In this document: positions 5,938-7,289 of the stretch, one piece after another
How positions within the stretch are numbered: position 1 is the stretch's first letter
How the letters are laid out: each line of letters begins with the position of its first letter
NCBI GenBank assembly: GCA_958420075.1
Contig: CATZIM010000084.1
Span: forward strand, 1-7,289
Reading direction: 5' to 3'
Length of the DNA stretch: 7,289 bases
DNA from: an uncultured Clostridia bacterium
GTDB taxonomy: Bacteria > Bacillota > Clostridia > Lachnospirales > Anaerotignaceae
Notes under the pieces: model-generated
The model's input: the letters and a program-made list of their open reading frames with translations, nothing else
Databases searched by the model: none
Told to the model about the DNA's origin: nothing
Made by a program: the position numbers and the translations under genes

Positions 5938-7029
5938 TTACGGTGCAAGTGCATCCACAGCGAAAGCCAGAATGATCATCAACAGGAAAATCCATACGTA
6001 GGCGAAAAATCCAATGGCAATATACCGAATTGCGCGATTGCGATGGCGGCATAGGGGAAAATAATATTGTATGCCTCTGTAATTCCCTAACCAAAGTGTC
6101 AGGGAGAAAAATATGATAAAGCTGATGATTTTGTAAGGAATCAACTGAATGCCAACAACATTGTCCGATTCCATAAAAAGACAGCCTATTACAAGACAGA
6201 AATACCAGATTGCAGCCCCGATCATATATCCTTTTTTTCTGCTGCGAAAACCCGGCAAGGCGTATCCTTGGTATTTTTCGGGGATTTGCAGCTGTTCCAA
6301 TGTGAGGGGAGGCTTCTGTATTTTTTCAATGGCTTTTTGGAATGCAGCAACAGAATCATAACGGTTTTTGGGATCGATTTCAATGCATTTGGCAATGACA
6401 CTGGAAAATTTCCCTGTATAGTTTGTTTCTGTTGGAAGGGCACCGGTGAGCATTTTGTTGAACAGAACCCCCAAGGCGTAAATATCAGCAGCAGGCGCAG
6501 AGGGAGAAAAACCATACTGTTCCGGAGCGGCATATCCAGCTGTACCAAAAAGGACGGTATCCTGAGAACGATCAGGATGATAGGACTTTGCAGAATTGAA
6601 ATCCACCAGAACCAATCTGCCGTCATAAGTCAAAATCAGATTGGATGGTTTCAGATCACGATGAACCATGGGTGGATTCTGCTGGTGCAGCGGCTGTAAA
6701 ATCCGACAGATACGCAGAATATAATCAGCGGCTTTTTCTTCAGAAAATGTACCTTCTTTGGCAAGAACTTCTTCCAGAGAATTACCGGAAATATATTCTT
6801 CGATGACGTATAAGGTATCACCTTCTTCGATGAGTTCTTCAATTTTGGGGGTGCCCGGGACGTTTTGAGTCATGAGGTATTGAAAAACCTGCAAATCGTA
6901 AATGGACAGCGCTTTTTTCACAAAAATTTTTCCACTTACCGTATGTTGTACCAGGCGGATATGATGGGCTGTGTTAATTTCAGCAATTTCTCTATAGAAT
7001 GATAAACGCAGACGGGTTTGTAATTCCAT
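5938..7029 (-). CDS. Membrane-anchored Hanks-type serine/threonine protein kinase
   Basis: 363 residues. The N-terminal kinase domain (about 11-236) would transfer phosphate from ATP to Ser/Thr of protein targets on the cytoplasmic side. Visible motifs are the catalytic loop HRDLKPSN (123-130; D125, K127, N130), the magnesium aspartate D143 in DFN rather than DFG, GTAGYAAPEQYG (162-173) and D182 in ADIYALG. R223 lies near the domain end. The ATP-anchoring lysine is probably K38 or K39. The usual GxGxxG loop is not recognisable; NTAHH (19-23) stands in its place, and the helix-C glutamate is not obvious. Hydrophobic stretches near 268-286, 295-315 and 337-358 suggest three C-terminal membrane helices with no PASTA or other external sensor domain. 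ATG 7029 follows GAGGTGA closely. The gene diverges from a probable regulator and ends at its own hairpin. A kinase fold is certain. Activity is likely, because the HRD, Lys, Asn and Asp residues remain, but the atypical ATP-loop leaves some doubt. Confidence 0.93.
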   Translation of the reverse strand: MELQTRLRLSFYREIAEINTAHHIRLVQHTVSGKIFVKKALSIYDLQVFQYLMTQNVPGTPKIEELIEEGDTLYVIEEYISGNSLEEVLAKEGTFSEEKAADYILRICRILQPLHQQNPPMVHRDLKPSNLILTYDGRLVLVDFNSAKSYHPDRSQDTVLFGTAGYAAPEQYGFSPSAPAADIYALGVLFNKMLTGALPTETNYTGKFSSVIAKCIEIDPKNRYDSVAAFQKAIEKIQKPPLTLEQLQIPEKYQGYALPGFRSRKKGYMIGAAIWYFCLVIGCLFMESDNVVGIQLIPYKIISFIIFFSLTLWLGNYRGIQYYFPLCRHRNRAIRYIAIGFFAYVWIFLLMIILAFAVDALAP

Positions 7030-7033
7030 AAGT

Positions 7034-7040
7034 TCACCTC
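7034..7040 (-). promoter_or_regulatory. Ribosome binding site of the kinase gene
   Basis: GAGGTGA on the minus strand, four bases from the ATG at 7029. The spacing is short but workable, and it supports the chosen start. Confidence 0.65.
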
Positions 7041-7054
7041 AAAATGAATCCCTA

Positions 7055-7083
7055 TTGTTTCAAAATGTGAAATGCAGTATAAT
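7055..7083 (+). promoter_or_regulatory. Promoter of the rightmost plus-strand gene
   Basis: TTGTTT (7055-7060) and a perfect TATAAT (7078-7083) are separated by exactly 17 bases. The predicted start near 7090 gives a leader of about 35 bases before the ATG at 7125. An inverted repeat TTTCA/TGAAA fills part of the spacer. Confidence 0.75.
7058..7072. promoter_or_regulatory. Candidate operator: TTTCA-N5-TGAAA inverted repeat in the promoter spacer
   Basis: TTTCA (7058-7062) and TGAAA (7068-7072) are perfect inverted arms around AAATG. They overlap the end of the -35 and the spacer of the plus-strand promoter. A dimeric regulator bound here could block transcription of its own gene and perhaps influence the kinase gene. 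Five-base arms are short and A/T-rich, so chance is possible. Confidence 0.35.
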
Positions 7084-7110
7084 TTTACTACAATGAACAG
7101 GCTTTTGTAA
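7082..7110 (-). promoter_or_regulatory. Possible promoter of the kinase gene
   Basis: On the minus strand TTACAA (plus coordinates 7105-7110) and TAAAAT (7082-7087) are 17 bases apart. An alternative -10 is TATACT at 7076-7081, with no good -35. Either choice overlaps the -10 of the divergent plus-strand promoter. Confidence 0.35.
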
Positions 7111-7124
7111 ACAGGAGTGGAAAT

Positions 7125-7289
7125 ATGGAAGAAAAAAGCACATCGAAGTTGATGGAAATATTGAAACATACCAGGAAAGGGGAATTGGCAGCGCTGCAGG
7201 ATGATTTGACAGTGCAATCTCATAGTTTTATTACCTATATGGATCAGTTGATTCAGCAAAGGAATCTGAAGCGGCAGGATATTTTTCAA
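7125..7289 (+). CDS. N-terminal fragment of a probable helix-turn-helix regulator, cut by right window edge
   Basis: The frame opens at ATG 7125, seven bases after AGGAG (7113-7117), and runs without a stop for 55 codons to the edge. The visible protein begins MEEKSTSKLMEILKHTRKGE. Residues 35-55 (FITYMDQLIQQRNLKRQDIFQ) resemble the first helix and turn entry of Cro/C1-type helix-turn-helix domains, where a YLNELIEEKGLK-like stretch leads into the DNA-binding helices. Similar proteins are found beside kinases of this type in Lachnospiraceae (recalled knowledge, not checked). It diverges from the kinase gene across a 95-base spacer with overlapping promoters, the classic layout for a regulator and its target. 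The coding call is well supported by the promoter, ribosome site and open frame. The DNA-binding assignment is tentative because the recognition helix lies outside the window. Confidence 0.65.
   Translation, partial: MEEKSTSKLMEILKHTRKGELAALQDDLTVQSHSFITYMDQLIQQRNLKRQDIFQ

Noticed and set aside
5772..5975. 67-codon plus-strand frame between the zinc-ribbon and kinase genes
   Set aside because: No Shine-Dalgarno, runs through the kinase terminator hairpin into the kinase gene antisense, and its Lys-rich part is just the terminator A-tract.
6936..7289. Minus-strand open frame covering the right edge
   Set aside because: It overlaps the kinase start and the antisense of the plus-strand gene at 7125, which has a promoter and ribosome site. 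The translated product has no recognisable features.

Overview
The window looks like the chromosome of an anaerobic, spore-forming member of the Bacillota, class Clostridia, in the Lachnospiraceae/Anaerotignaceae style. The reasons are moderate-to-low GC, strong AGGAGG-type ribosome binding sites, a PdaA-type spore-cortex deacetylase, a clostridial-style YgiQ radical SAM protein, and a membrane-anchored Hanks-type kinase next to a small zinc-ribbon protein. Assignment below class level is inference. No rRNA, tRNA, CRISPR array, insertion sequence or phage gene was seen.

Layout from left to right. (1) Positions 2-670, plus strand: the C-terminal three quarters of a 3-hydroxyisobutyrate dehydrogenase / tartronate semialdehyde reductase family enzyme, cut by the left edge. 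(2) 787-1707, plus: pdaA, a polysaccharide deacetylase of the muramic-delta-lactam type, with its own extended -10 promoter. (3) A two-way terminator at about 1746-1775 separates pdaA from the converging eamA-type transporter gene (1792-2658, minus, GTG start). (4) That gene diverges from ygiQ (2918-4843, plus) across a 259-base spacer holding a promoter for each. (5) A second two-way terminator at 4906-4948 separates ygiQ from the signalling block.

(6) The signalling block fills the right third. A zinc-ribbon, hyperacidic, single-pass membrane protein (5033-5641, minus) lies downstream of a membrane-tethered Ser/Thr kinase (5938-7029, minus), with a terminator between them. The kinase gene diverges from the start of a further gene (7125 to the right edge, plus), probably a helix-turn-helix regulator. 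The divergent promoters of the kinase and this gene overlap, and an inverted repeat lies in the promoter spacer.

The left two thirds are ordinary housekeeping and sporulation genes. The least conventional part is 5033-7289. There the kinase has no recognisable glycine-rich loop and carries DFN in place of DFG. The zinc-ribbon protein has one intact and one half-lost metal site, a Thr-containing tandem repeat and an acidic stretch. The divergent gene looks like a regulator. A kinase/substrate/regulator module is a reasonable hypothesis, but the sequence alone does not prove it.
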